From: Flavobacteriia bacterium
Lineage (GTDB): Bacteria; Bacteroidota; Bacteroidia; Flavobacteriales_D; Crocinitomicaceae
Direction: 5' to 3'
NCBI GenBank assembly: GCA_947458955.1
Contig: CANGZT010000003.1
Location: forward strand, 1 to 52,146
Length of the DNA stretch: 52,146 nucleotides
In this document: piece by piece, positions 1-8,295 of the stretch
How positions within the stretch are numbered: position 1 is the stretch's first letter
Layout: every line of letters starts with the position of its first letter
Position numbers and translations under genes: made by a program
The notes under the pieces: generated by a model
Seen by the model: only the letters and a program-made list of their open reading frames with translations
Database searches by the model: none
Told to the model about the DNA's origin: nothing

Positions 1-588
1 ACTATTCCTGACAAGAATTTTTATGCTTTCAACAAAAACATAGAAAATTTATTTCCTATAAAATTATATTTTCACAATGATATTCCCAACCCCAAATCTA
101 TTGATACCTTAACTAAAATAGATTATGGAACAACTTATCATGATTATATAGCTATGATTAATGAATATTTAGAACAAAACAACAAAAAATCACAAGAAGA
201 AATCGATTCGTTTTTTAAAGTTGATATCCCAAAAGGATATCGTGATTTAAACTTACTATTAGAAAACATACAGAATGAATTAAATACTGGTTGGAATTTT
301 AAAATTTTAATTAAAGGATTTGCAAGTCCATTAGCGAGTAATTCTTATAACCTTAAATTAAGCAAGAGAAGAATTAATTCTATAATAAACTATATAAATC
401 TGTATGAAAATGGAGTATTTAAAGAAAAAATAGGAAAACAAATAATGTTAGAATTCTTACCCTATGGAGAAGAAGTTGCTGATAAAAAAGTAAATGACAA
501 TCCTAAAATTAAAAAAAAATCAATTTATTCAATTGATGCAGCTAAAGAGCGAAAAATTGAATTAGTAGGTATAAAAGTAAGTAAATAG
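1..588 (+). CDS. C-terminal fragment of an OmpA-like envelope protein (5' truncated)
   Basis: The reading frame is open from base 1 to the TAG at 586-588, so the ATG at 154 in the ORF track is probably internal and the gene begins outside the window. The visible part has a short stretch ending in a tyrosine-rich segment (GTTYHDYIAMINEYLEQ), then a block resembling the distal part of OmpA-type domains: ILIKGFASPLASNSYNLKLSKRR. In that family an alpha/beta unit is followed by an arginine helix that contacts peptidoglycan. From family memory, Bacteroidota have large TPR/PD40/OmpA proteins ending in this way, often linked to T9SS or gliding. The assignment rests on the pattern alone; the N-terminal domains are not visible. 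Confidence 0.6.
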   Translation, partial: TIPDKNFYAFNKNIENLFPIKLYFHNDIPNPKSIDTLTKIDYGTTYHDYIAMINEYLEQNNKKSQEEIDSFFKVDIPKGYRDLNLLLENIQNELNTGWNFKILIKGFASPLASNSYNLKLSKRRINSIINYINLYENGVFKEKIGKQIMLEFLPYGEEVADKKVNDNPKIKKKSIYSIDAAKERKIELVGIKVSK

Positions 589-653
589 AACTATGACACA
601 ACAAACAAAATTTTAATTCACATATATTATATTTTTTTTTTAATTTAGGAAGT

Positions 654-2057
654 ATGGAAAAACCAAAAAGAATATTGTTTTTAGATTTAATGCGAGTTAT
701 TGCATTATTCATGATGATACAAGGTCATACTACATATGATTTTCTGGATTTGTCAATACGTGATGGACATAGTACTGGAATTAAAATATGGACAAGTTTA
801 AGAGGTTATACCGCTCCTTTTTTTATGATGGTCTCAGGTGCTGTATTTACTTTTTTAATGTTATCTCAAGAAAAAAGCGATGGAACGAACCCGAGAGTGA
901 GAGCTGGAATTAATAGAATATTTACTCTATTATTTTGGGGTTATCTACTAAATTTTCCAGTTTACGAATTCAAACAAATTTTTACTCCTGAAGGTTTAAA
1001 TCATTTTTTAAGTGCGAAAGTGGGTGAAACACTATTTACAATTCTTTGGATTTCATTATGTCTTTATTTGTACAAAGCTATTATCAATACAGAAAAAACA
1101 TTTGAAGAAAATGAAATAAAAAATATATTCAGAGAAGATGCATTGAAACATACACAATTTAGAAAATCACTTTTCAACAAAAATTATTTTAAACAAGAAC
1201 ACAGAAAAAAAAGACTTATGTCCTCTGTTTTTTGGGGGGTAATTATAAGTATTCCATTCTTAATTATTTCAAATGTACTTTCAAAAGAGGAATTACAAAG
1301 AGCATTTAGAGTTGACGTACTACATATTATTGCTTTAGGTCTTCTAACTATAATGTTAGTATACTTAATTTCTAATCACAAGAAAGGGCTAATGGCTGTT
1401 TTGTATTTTATACTAATGTTGATTATTATTTCAATGTTCCCACTAATCAATAATGTTGATTTATCAAACCTACCCATTTTTGTTGCTCCATATTTAAATG
1501 ATTACGATACAAAATCTATGTTTCCATTAACCCCTTGGCTAGCATATATTTTTGCTGGAGCTTTGCTTGGTTTATGGTTAAACTATGAAATTAAAAAAGA
1601 TAACTTTGAAAAGAAAATTGGTGTAAAGTTAGCTGTAGTTGGATTAAGCTTTATCTTCTTATCCATTCTAGGAGATAAATTCGAACGATTTTATTTTGGT
1701 AGAAGTTATTTTTGGCATGATAGCCCTAATTTAATTTATCATAGAATAGGAATCGTTATTTCTGTAGGAGCTGTTATGGCATTTTTAAGTTTATATGTAA
1801 AAGATTTACCTAAATTCATGAAACAAATGAGTAGAAATACATTATGGTTATATGTTGGACATTTAATAGTTATTTATCAAATAGTAAAGCCAATAATAGG
1901 TTATCATACTAGATTCAATGTACCTGTAACGATGATTTGTATTTTAATAATGTTTATCTTAATGTACCTTCAAACTAGAATAATAATCTATGTACAGAAT
2001 AATAACGGTTACTTTGAAACTTTAAAAAAATTAAAAGGGAAAAAAAAGACCATTTAA
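654..2057 (+). CDS. Multi-pass membrane acyltransferase-like protein (DUF1624/HGSNAT-like or acyltransferase-3)
   Basis: This 467-aa protein opens with KRILFLDLMRVIALFMMIQGHTTYDF and then WTSLRGYTAPFFMMVSGAVFTFLM. These resemble the first membrane helices of DUF1624/heparan-alpha-glucosaminide N-acetyltransferase-like and acyltransferase-3 proteins, where a basic residue and His near the first helix are conserved. I count about ten hydrophobic segments, with a charged cytoplasmic-looking insert around residues 140-190 (KTFEENEIKNIF...). Such proteins move acyl groups across the membrane onto sugars or lipids, but the substrate cannot be read from sequence. It stands alone between the truncated OmpA-like gene and a convergent terminator. 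Choosing between the two acyltransferase families needs a profile search. Confidence 0.6.
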   Translation: MEKPKRILFLDLMRVIALFMMIQGHTTYDFLDLSIRDGHSTGIKIWTSLRGYTAPFFMMVSGAVFTFLMLSQEKSDGTNPRVRAGINRIFTLLFWGYLLNFPVYEFKQIFTPEGLNHFLSAKVGETLFTILWISLCLYLYKAIINTEKTFEENEIKNIFREDALKHTQFRKSLFNKNYFKQEHRKKRLMSSVFWGVIISIPFLIISNVLSKEELQRAFRVDVLHIIALGLLTIMLVYLISNHKKGLMAVLYFILMLIIISMFPLINNVDLSNLPIFVAPYLNDYDTKSMFPLTPWLAYIFAGALLGLWLNYEIKKDNFEKKIGVKLAVVGLSFIFLSILGDKFERFYFGRSYFWHDSPNLIYHRIGIVISVGAVMAFLSLYVKDLPKFMKQMSRNTLWLYVGHLIVIYQIVKPIIGYHTRFNVPVTMICILIMFILMYLQTRIIIYVQNNNGYFETLKKLKGKKKTI

Positions 2058-2068
2058 AATGGTCTTTT
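2044..2068. terminator. Bidirectional intrinsic terminator
   Basis: A perfect 10-bp inverted repeat (AAAAGACCAT / ATGGTCTTTT) with a 5-base loop lies where two convergent genes end. Its A- and T-rich flanks can give a U tract on either strand. The stop codons of the acyltransferase-like gene and the HIT gene both fall inside it. Confidence 0.85.
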
Positions 2069-2456
2069 AAGCGTTCAAAATTTTATTAGCAATAACTTCT
2101 AATTCTGTAGGATTTAATTTTAATTTTTGATTTGAAAAATTCATATCATGAATTGAATTAATTGGAATCAGGTGAATATGCGCATGAGGCACTTCCAAAC
2201 CTATTACCGATAAACCAATCTTTTCACAAGGAAAAACTGATTTAATTTTTCTAGAAACGAATTTAGAAAATAATATTAATTCAGATAAAATATCATCATC
2301 TAAATCAAAAATATAATCAACTTCAATCTTAGGAATAACCAATACATGTCCTTTGACTAATGGATTGATATCTAAAAATGCTAAAAAACGATCGTTTTCA
2401 GCAACTTTATAACATGGAATATCTCCATTTATAATCTTAGAAAATAATGTTGCCAT
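2067..2456 (-). CDS. HIT-family nucleotide-binding hydrolase
   Basis: This 129-aa protein has the usual size of the HinT/HIT branch. The N-terminus (LFSKIINGDIPCYKVAENDRFLAFLDINPLVKGHVLVIPK) is typical, and the histidine triad HAHIHLIP is at residues 91-98. HIT proteins hydrolyse nucleoside phosphoramidates or dinucleotides through the middle triad histidine in the cytoplasm. The start lies 6 bases after the greA stop, so the two genes are probably co-transcribed, as is common in this phylum. The physiological substrate is unknown. Confidence 0.93.
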   Translation of the reverse strand: MATLFSKIINGDIPCYKVAENDRFLAFLDINPLVKGHVLVIPKIEVDYIFDLDDDILSELILFSKFVSRKIKSVFPCEKIGLSVIGLEVPHAHIHLIPINSIHDMNFSNQKLKLNPTELEVIANKILNA

Positions 2457-2462
2457 AAAATA

Positions 2463-2936
2463 TTATCTGGAAATATCAACGATCTCAAACTTAATAATAC
2501 CATTTGGAGTGGTTACATCTGCTACATCACCAACCTTTTTTCCTAATAGTCCTTTTCCAATCGGAGAATCAATTGATATTTTCTTAGCCTTAAGATCAGC
2601 TTCATTTTCTGCAACAATTGTATATTCCATCTCCATTTTATTTGCAATATTTCTTATTTTGACTTTAGAAAGAATAAAAACTTTAGAAGTATCAATAGTA
2701 GATTCATCAATTATTCTTGCATTAGCAATCACAGCTTCAAGTTTAGCAATTTTCATCTCTAATAAACCCTGAGCTTCTTTAGCAGCATCATATTCAGCAT
2801 TTTCAGACAAATCACCCTTATCCCTTGCTTCAGCTATCTGATCTGAAATTTGAGGACGTAAAACAGTTTTCATTTCATGTAATTCATCCTTTAATTTTTT
2901 TAAACCTTCTTCTGTATAATAAGTAACTTGTGACAT
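2463..2936 (-). CDS. greA: Transcription elongation factor GreA
   Basis: This 157-aa protein matches GreA in length and layout. The N-terminal coiled coil (residues about 10-75) carries the acidic tip GDLSENAEYDAAKE at 41-54, whose Asp and Glu enter the RNA polymerase secondary channel and stimulate cleavage of backtracked RNA. The C-terminal FKBP-like domain includes SPIGKGLLGKKVGDVADV. It is the first gene of the greA-HIT pair. Candidate Bacteroidota promoters lie upstream, on either side of the terminator hairpin at 2962-2983. Confidence 0.97.
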   Translation of the reverse strand: MSQVTYYTEEGLKKLKDELHEMKTVLRPQISDQIAEARDKGDLSENAEYDAAKEAQGLLEMKIAKLEAVIANARIIDESTIDTSKVFILSKVKIRNIANKMEMEYTIVAENEADLKAKKISIDSPIGKGLLGKKVGDVADVTTPNGIIKFEIVDISR

Positions 2937-2961
2937 AATAATAAATTTAGATTAAACAAAG

Positions 2962-2983
2962 AAGAGAGCCAAAAGACTCTCTT
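2962..2983 (-). terminator. Intrinsic terminator after the PorV/PorQ-like operon
   Basis: AAGAGAG / CTCTCTT forms a 7-bp stem with an 8-base loop. On the minus strand it follows the end of the 3010 gene and is followed by a mixed T-rich run (TTCTTTGTTTAA) rather than a pure U tract. It would separate the three-gene operon from greA. Confidence 0.6.
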
Positions 2984-2994
2984 ATTATAATAAA

Positions 2995-3023
2995 CAAATT
3001 TAGGAAAAATTATTTAATAGCAA
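2995..3023 (-). promoter_or_regulatory. Candidate greA promoter (Bacteroidota type)
   Basis: On the minus strand the sequence reads TTG, an 18-base spacer, then TAAATTTG, a perfect match to TAnnTTTG. Initiation here would place the 2962-2983 hairpin in the greA leader. A second candidate, TTTG-N20-TAAATTTA with one mismatch, lies closer to greA, so the true start is undecided. AT-rich DNA gives chance matches to this consensus. Confidence 0.33.
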
Positions 3024-4059
3024 TAGTGGTTCCAAAAGTGTGAATTAGACCAAAAGGTGTAGATGTTCTAACCCCATATTCTAAACCAATACCTGTATTC
3101 TTTCCTACGTTAAAATCCATTGAGAAACCAGCAGTTAAACCTGTTAATGCAGATGTTCTATTTTCAATACTAGTTAAGTTTTTTTCGTAAACGTAACCAG
3201 CTCTTAGACCGAATGCTAAGCTACTAGCTTTGAAAGAATAATCAGCTCCAAATCTGTATTGATCATTTGAAAATGAGTTAGCAGTGAAAGAAAACATAGT
3301 AGTTAATGTTTGAACAGAATCTTTCAATAAATCATAAGATGCTCCCATATTCAATAGCGATGGAATTTCATATGGTTGAGATCTTTGCTCTAATGTTGCA
3401 TTTTTTTCAGTACTAGCGTATACAATTTGTGTAGCTAAACCATCACCTTTAAATTTCATCTTAGGTCCAAGATTTTTTAAAGTAATACCAATCTTAAGTT
3501 TTTGGTTATCCATTACATACTTGATCCCAGCATCAAATGCAATACCAGTAGCTGATAAATTAGAAATTGACTCCGAAACTAATTTAAAATTTAAACCACC
3601 TGATACATTTCTAGTAAATAGCTTTGCATAACCAAAGTTAATTATACTAGTCTTAGGTGAAAATACACCAATACCACCTTCCGGATTTTCAACCGTTGTA
3701 ATGTTATTATCACCAAAACTCATAGACTGAACAGCAATTGAAATAAAACTTGTGCTATCTAGTTTTTGACCATAACCAACTGAATAAAAACCTATTGAAG
3801 CTGAAGATAACCAGTTAGTGTGATTAACTTTAATCTGTGATTTGGTTATAGAAGTCAAACCAGCAATGTTAATGTAGGAAGATTCAATTCCTGTAACAGA
3901 GGCAACAGAAGCATCCCCTAGAGATAAACTACGAGCCCAGGGATTTATCAACAACTGGCTTGCGCCTGCAGAACCAACTCTATCTTCATTTCCTGCAAAC
4001 AAAAGAGTACAAGAAAACAAAAGAGTATAAAAAAAGATATTTATTTTAAAATAATTCAT
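3010..4059 (-). CDS. PorV/PorQ-family outer-membrane beta-barrel protein
   Basis: This 349-aa protein has a signal peptide ending near LLFAGNED. It then carries the family's N-terminal block GSAGASQLLINPWARSLSLGDASVASVTGIESSYINIAGL, followed by alternating hydrophobic strands to the C-terminus. PorV/PorQ are FadL-like barrels of the T9SS: PorV shuttles folded cargo to the attachment complex and PorQ works with the PorU/PorZ side. It is the last gene of a three-gene operon, 26 bases after a large T9SS-type protein, which suggests a dedicated partner barrel rather than the general PorV. Which family member it is cannot be decided by eye. Confidence 0.8.
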   Translation of the reverse strand: MNYFKINIFFYTLLFSCTLLFAGNEDRVGSAGASQLLINPWARSLSLGDASVASVTGIESSYINIAGLTSITKSQIKVNHTNWLSSASIGFYSVGYGQKLDSTSFISIAVQSMSFGDNNITTVENPEGGIGVFSPKTSIINFGYAKLFTRNVSGGLNFKLVSESISNLSATGIAFDAGIKYVMDNQKLKIGITLKNLGPKMKFKGDGLATQIVYASTEKNATLEQRSQPYEIPSLLNMGASYDLLKDSVQTLTTMFSFTANSFSNDQYRFGADYSFKASSLAFGLRAGYVYEKNLTSIENRTSALTGLTAGFSMDFNVGKNTGIGLEYGVRTSTPFGLIHTFGTTIAIK

Positions 4060-4085
4060 AATTAAACGTTTTAAAATATTTTTAG

Positions 4086-7000
4086 TTAAATATTCTCTAA
4101 ATCAGGTTGACGCATTCCACCAAAAAACTTTAGAATTGTTTCACCTACACCAGGAACTTCAACATGAATTAAATATACTCCACCAGAAATTGGAATCCCT
4201 TGTGAATTTTTCAAATCCCAATCTATAGATGTAACTTGTCTTGGGTTATCATCATAACCTGCAGAGACATCAATTTTAAATGATTTAATTAATTTTCCTG
4301 ATAAATTAAATATTTTAATATTACACTTTCTTGGTAAATTAGTTATTTTGACCCTTGTATCAAACTGAGATCGTTCAATATTTGAAGTAGCCTCATAAGC
4401 TGAATATGCATAATAAGGATTAGGTACAACATTAATTAAAGAAAGAGCTTCTTTTTTAACATCTAGACTAGCTACTTCAGCAGCAATTTTATCCATTGAC
4501 CAACCAAACATCGGTTTAGTATCATTTAAATTTGAAGCTTTAAAGTCTGAATATTCCTTATTTACTCTCACTTTAAGTGTTAAATCTGTAGCTAAAATTG
4601 TTTGATTAGTAGTTAATACAGGATTCAAAATCCATTGTAAACTATGATAAACATCAAAATAAAATTCATAATTAGTAGGAGAGTTATACTTAGCTAACTT
4701 TTCGTATACCCAATTGTTTTTACCATCGTAGTAAGGACAATTTTTAGTATCATCATTTCTATAGCCATGGACATTATAACCAAAGATATAAATAGGATGT
4801 TGTCCACCCATATGAGGCTGATCATTATCATCATAAATAGTTGAAGAAGGATTCCAAATCATATCTCGACCATTATCGATAACTAAACTTGAATTTTCAC
4901 CAAAAGCCATATGTAATCTCATACCAGATTCAAGATCTATAGCATATCCAGGGAACCAACCCATACCAATAGAATCAGCTATTCTCTTACCTGTTTTGTC
5001 AACACTTTTACCTCTTCTGAGGGTTCCTGCTTCTGCTCCACCTTCATTTAATAATTTATTTCTTCCTAATTCAATAACTGGACATCTAGTCCACAAACTA
5101 GTATCAGAGGTGAAAACGATATCAATACTTGAAAGTCTTGATATACTAGAATATTGTCTAGCCTGAGAAAATTGAGATCTATTAAAAAATGACGGATAAG
5201 CTAATGGCATATAATCAGATTGATACCCAACAAGACAATGAGGAGCAATACCACCATTTAAAATTTTAGCATATTTTTTATCAGGATCAACTCCTTTTTC
5301 ATCAGGATAAAGGAATGGATTTTTCCAACCTAATGAAGTATTATTCTCGCTTGTTGTTGGAGTGTAATCACCAGATCTAATCCAGTTTGTAGGTTCATAT
5401 GTATCAACATCATTAATAAAAGACAACCATTTTCTTGTTGAGTCTTTATAAGCAATTGATACATCTGAAACTGTTGGAGCAATTGGATCTGTAAATCTTA
5501 AAAACTCTTGAAAAAAAGCATCTGAAGCAAAATAATATTGACTTTGATAGATATTTAATGAAATACCCCATTTAGGAATAATCTGTTCATTATCTGCATC
5601 AATTGTTTGGTCAGAAGACACACTATCAATTAAGCTACCTCCCTCTTTATCATACTTATAAACAGTCCATGACGCTTTATCAGCATTTATACCATTAAAG
5701 TTTAGATAATTCTTATTTGTATCAACATCATAGCCATTAAATTTACATACATAATAACCCTTTGTAACATTCAATGGATCAATTACTTTAACATTTAAAG
5801 GTCCCTTACCTTCTTTATACTCTACAACATCAGATTTACCATTCTTAATGATATCTTCTCGAGATTTATCTGTTAATTCTAACCAACGATTTCCATTTCC
5901 TTTACCGTCAATTCTCTTAATTGAAGGAGATGAGCCATAACTTGACTTTATAACTTTTTCTTCAACTACAGTCAAATGAGGTACAGCAGAACTTACTTTT
6001 ATAGTACTACCATCGTATGAATTACGCGAACGAATAAATGGTGTTTTTTGTCCATCTAATGAAGTAGGTTCATCAGGCAAATACATTTTATAATTATTAT
6101 AAGCATAAGCAACAGCAACATAATAATATGTTTTATTATTCACCAAAGTTCTAGCCTTAGAGAATTTATCTTCTTTGATAATGAATGAGTGCTTGATTCC
6201 TTGATCTCCAGATTTATCAACTTTTTCTACCGGAGTAGCAAAACCCAATTCTTCATCATACTCAAAATTTACAATTCTGTTAATACCATTTTTTATATCA
6301 CATCTTGCAACTAAAGCAGCTTTATCAGTATTTTCCAATTCATCAACCTTAACATCTTTAGATTTTAATTGATAAACTAAATAACCCTCAAATCTATATT
6401 TTTTATCTGTATATTGAGGATCGATGTTATTATCTTCTTCCTCATATAATTCGTTATAATTATTAGAAGTCTTTGGATTTGATAAAGTTAAAACAAGAGA
6501 TTTATCTAATTCCTGTATATCTAACTTGGGTGCACTCGGCGGTTCAAGAATCTTAAAACAGTTATCAAACAAGTTTTGAGCTTTTGTATCTGCACGTTTT
6601 AAAGCAGCTACAGAACCATCACCCTCACTACTTCTAGCCCATACAATACCTACTGTAATGTTATTTACAGCACCTGGACGTAAGGTAAAAGGCCCAGCAG
6701 ATTGAACGAAACGTCTGTCCCCTGGTGTATTACCACTTGACTTTTCATCCCACTTTTTTGATCCGGGATTAACTCCAGCAGTTGACCAATTTAAAGTATC
6801 AGAATCACCTGGAAACATATGGTCAGAAAAAATATTAGTAGCCCCTTTACTTCCAGGAAATCCGGTTCCACCGTAAACCATATTATCTCCAAATTTCCAT
6901 TTACCGCTCATATAGTTATAATATTGAGGTGCGAAATCTGGGTCAGAGACATTATTTGCAGCACCACCAGTATAATATGTGAAACGCTTCATTCCATATC

Positions 7001-8273
7001 GTTCATTATCAACAATACCATCACCATATCCAATACCTAAACCATTATAAACAATTCCATTATCTTCTATAGCTTGAGCAACAGAAGGTACAGACCATTT
7101 TTTGTTTATAAATTTTGGTCCAATATTATCTTTACCATCAGCATCTTGATATGGACCTTCAAAGAAATCAACACCAACGGCAGGTGGATTTAAACCATAA
7201 CCTTTTTGGTTTCTATAATCTTCATCATTTGCATCTCCATTGTAACAGAAACCCAAACCTCTTGTCACATCACAACCAACAAAATCATCAGGAGCACCAC
7301 CTAAGTCACTGTCAACATATTGAGCGAAATAAGTTTTATATAAAGTCTGTGTACCACGGTTTATCATTTCATAATTATAGAAAGTCATCTTATTTACTTC
7401 ATCTGAAGTAGCAAATGCAAATGCTTGAGCTCGAACCTCCATACCAATTGGTTCACCATTTGTTTCAGTATGTATATTCCCCTTGTCATTGAATACCCAC
7501 CAATGAGTCTCATCACCGAAAAGTGAAATTCTGCGATCAGAACCACATTTAATATCATCTCTACCCATAATATCATCATACCAAGGATAGTCTCCTTTTA
7601 ATGGATCATATTTACCATCATTATCAACATCTTTAAATGGAGCAAGATAATAATCTTGGAAAAGAGAAACATCACCGTGAGCAGGCCATGCATAAATTCT
7701 ATTTAATACTTCATTTGAAGGAGAAACACAATTTGATTCATTTTTTGCTTTACATTCAAACCAAGTTATAAATTGTACAACCTCTGATTTTCGAATTGTA
7801 AAAAATCTATCAAAAGCTTTACATGTTTCTGCTGAAACGTTTCCGTCACCATACCCACGAATTGCTCCATCATCTACAGGCTTAGATGGATCATAATCAC
7901 CTGCAAAACCATCTTTAGTAGAAAGGGGACCTGTCCAAAAATCATTACCTGAATTTCTAAATTTTTGTGCAGCTATTTTTAATTGATTATTTACATCCAC
8001 ACCACCCATCCAAAGCGATGCTGCATAAATTGCGGTAGAACCAGAACCAGCTGGAACCTCATAGCTACTTTTTCCATTTGCTCTATCAAGGAACATCAAA
8101 CCAGCAGGCTCCATAAGTGCAGAAACATCATTGTACTGAAACTGCAACCTCGTATTACTAGGTGCACAACTTGCTTTTAATACTTTATTTTGATTTACAG
8201 TCGGCTTATCGTAACTATACGAGAAACCAAAAACATAAACTAAAAATGTTAAACTCAATAATAAATACTTCAT
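4086..8273 (-). CDS. Large exported protein with T9SS-type C-terminal domain
   Basis: This 1395-aa protein begins with a hydrophobic signal peptide (MKYLLLSLTFLVYVFGFSYS). Most of it is a beta-rich extracellular-type sequence full of Gly, Asp, Asn and aromatic residues, with acidic turns such as DVDNDGKYDPLKGDYPWYDD that look calcium-binding. The end has a FlgD-like/T9SS sorting fold: VVPNPYYAYS, then IKIFNLSGKLIKSF, then SGGVYLIHVEVPGVGETILKFFGG. After the usual last strand it continues with MRQPDLENI instead of stopping at a basic KxxxK-like end. It sits between the TonB receptor (22-base gap) and the PorV/PorQ-like gene (26-base gap). No enzymatic motif was recognised; it is probably a surface or secreted protein. 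Confidence 0.75.
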   Translation of the reverse strand: MKYLLLSLTFLVYVFGFSYSYDKPTVNQNKVLKASCAPSNTRLQFQYNDVSALMEPAGLMFLDRANGKSSYEVPAGSGSTAIYAASLWMGGVDVNNQLKIAAQKFRNSGNDFWTGPLSTKDGFAGDYDPSKPVDDGAIRGYGDGNVSAETCKAFDRFFTIRKSEVVQFITWFECKAKNESNCVSPSNEVLNRIYAWPAHGDVSLFQDYYLAPFKDVDNDGKYDPLKGDYPWYDDIMGRDDIKCGSDRRISLFGDETHWWVFNDKGNIHTETNGEPIGMEVRAQAFAFATSDEVNKMTFYNYEMINRGTQTLYKTYFAQYVDSDLGGAPDDFVGCDVTRGLGFCYNGDANDEDYRNQKGYGLNPPAVGVDFFEGPYQDADGKDNIGPKFINKKWSVPSVAQAIEDNGIVYNGLGIGYGDGIVDNERYGMKRFTYYTGGAANNVSDPDFAPQYYNYMSGKWKFGDNMVYGGTGFPGSKGATNIFSDHMFPGDSDTLNWSTAGVNPGSKKWDEKSSGNTPGDRRFVQSAGPFTLRPGAVNNITVGIVWARSSEGDGSVAALKRADTKAQNLFDNCFKILEPPSAPKLDIQELDKSLVLTLSNPKTSNNYNELYEEEDNNIDPQYTDKKYRFEGYLVYQLKSKDVKVDELENTDKAALVARCDIKNGINRIVNFEYDEELGFATPVEKVDKSGDQGIKHSFIIKEDKFSKARTLVNNKTYYYVAVAYAYNNYKMYLPDEPTSLDGQKTPFIRSRNSYDGSTIKVSSAVPHLTVVEEKVIKSSYGSSPSIKRIDGKGNGNRWLELTDKSREDIIKNGKSDVVEYKEGKGPLNVKVIDPLNVTKGYYVCKFNGYDVDTNKNYLNFNGINADKASWTVYKYDKEGGSLIDSVSSDQTIDADNEQIIPKWGISLNIYQSQYYFASDAFFQEFLRFTDPIAPTVSDVSIAYKDSTRKWLSFINDVDTYEPTNWIRSGDYTPTTSENNTSLGWKNPFLYPDEKGVDPDKKYAKILNGGIAPHCLVGYQSDYMPLAYPSFFNRSQFSQARQYSSISRLSSIDIVFTSDTSLWTRCPVIELGRNKLLNEGGAEAGTLRRGKSVDKTGKRIADSIGMGWFPGYAIDLESGMRLHMAFGENSSLVIDNGRDMIWNPSSTIYDDNDQPHMGGQHPIYIFGYNVHGYRNDDTKNCPYYDGKNNWVYEKLAKYNSPTNYEFYFDVYHSLQWILNPVLTTNQTILATDLTLKVRVNKEYSDFKASNLNDTKPMFGWSMDKIAAEVASLDVKKEALSLINVVPNPYYAYSAYEATSNIERSQFDTRVKITNLPRKCNIKIFNLSGKLIKSFKIDVSAGYDDNPRQVTSIDWDLKNSQGIPISGGVYLIHVEVPGVGETILKFFGGMRQPDLENI

Positions 8274-8295
8274 AACTAACTATTTTGTATATTAT

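Noticed and set aside
7115-7411. Plus-strand ORF of 98 aa inside the T9SS-type gene
   Set aside because: His/Gln/Asn-rich shadow of the opposite strand with no family features.
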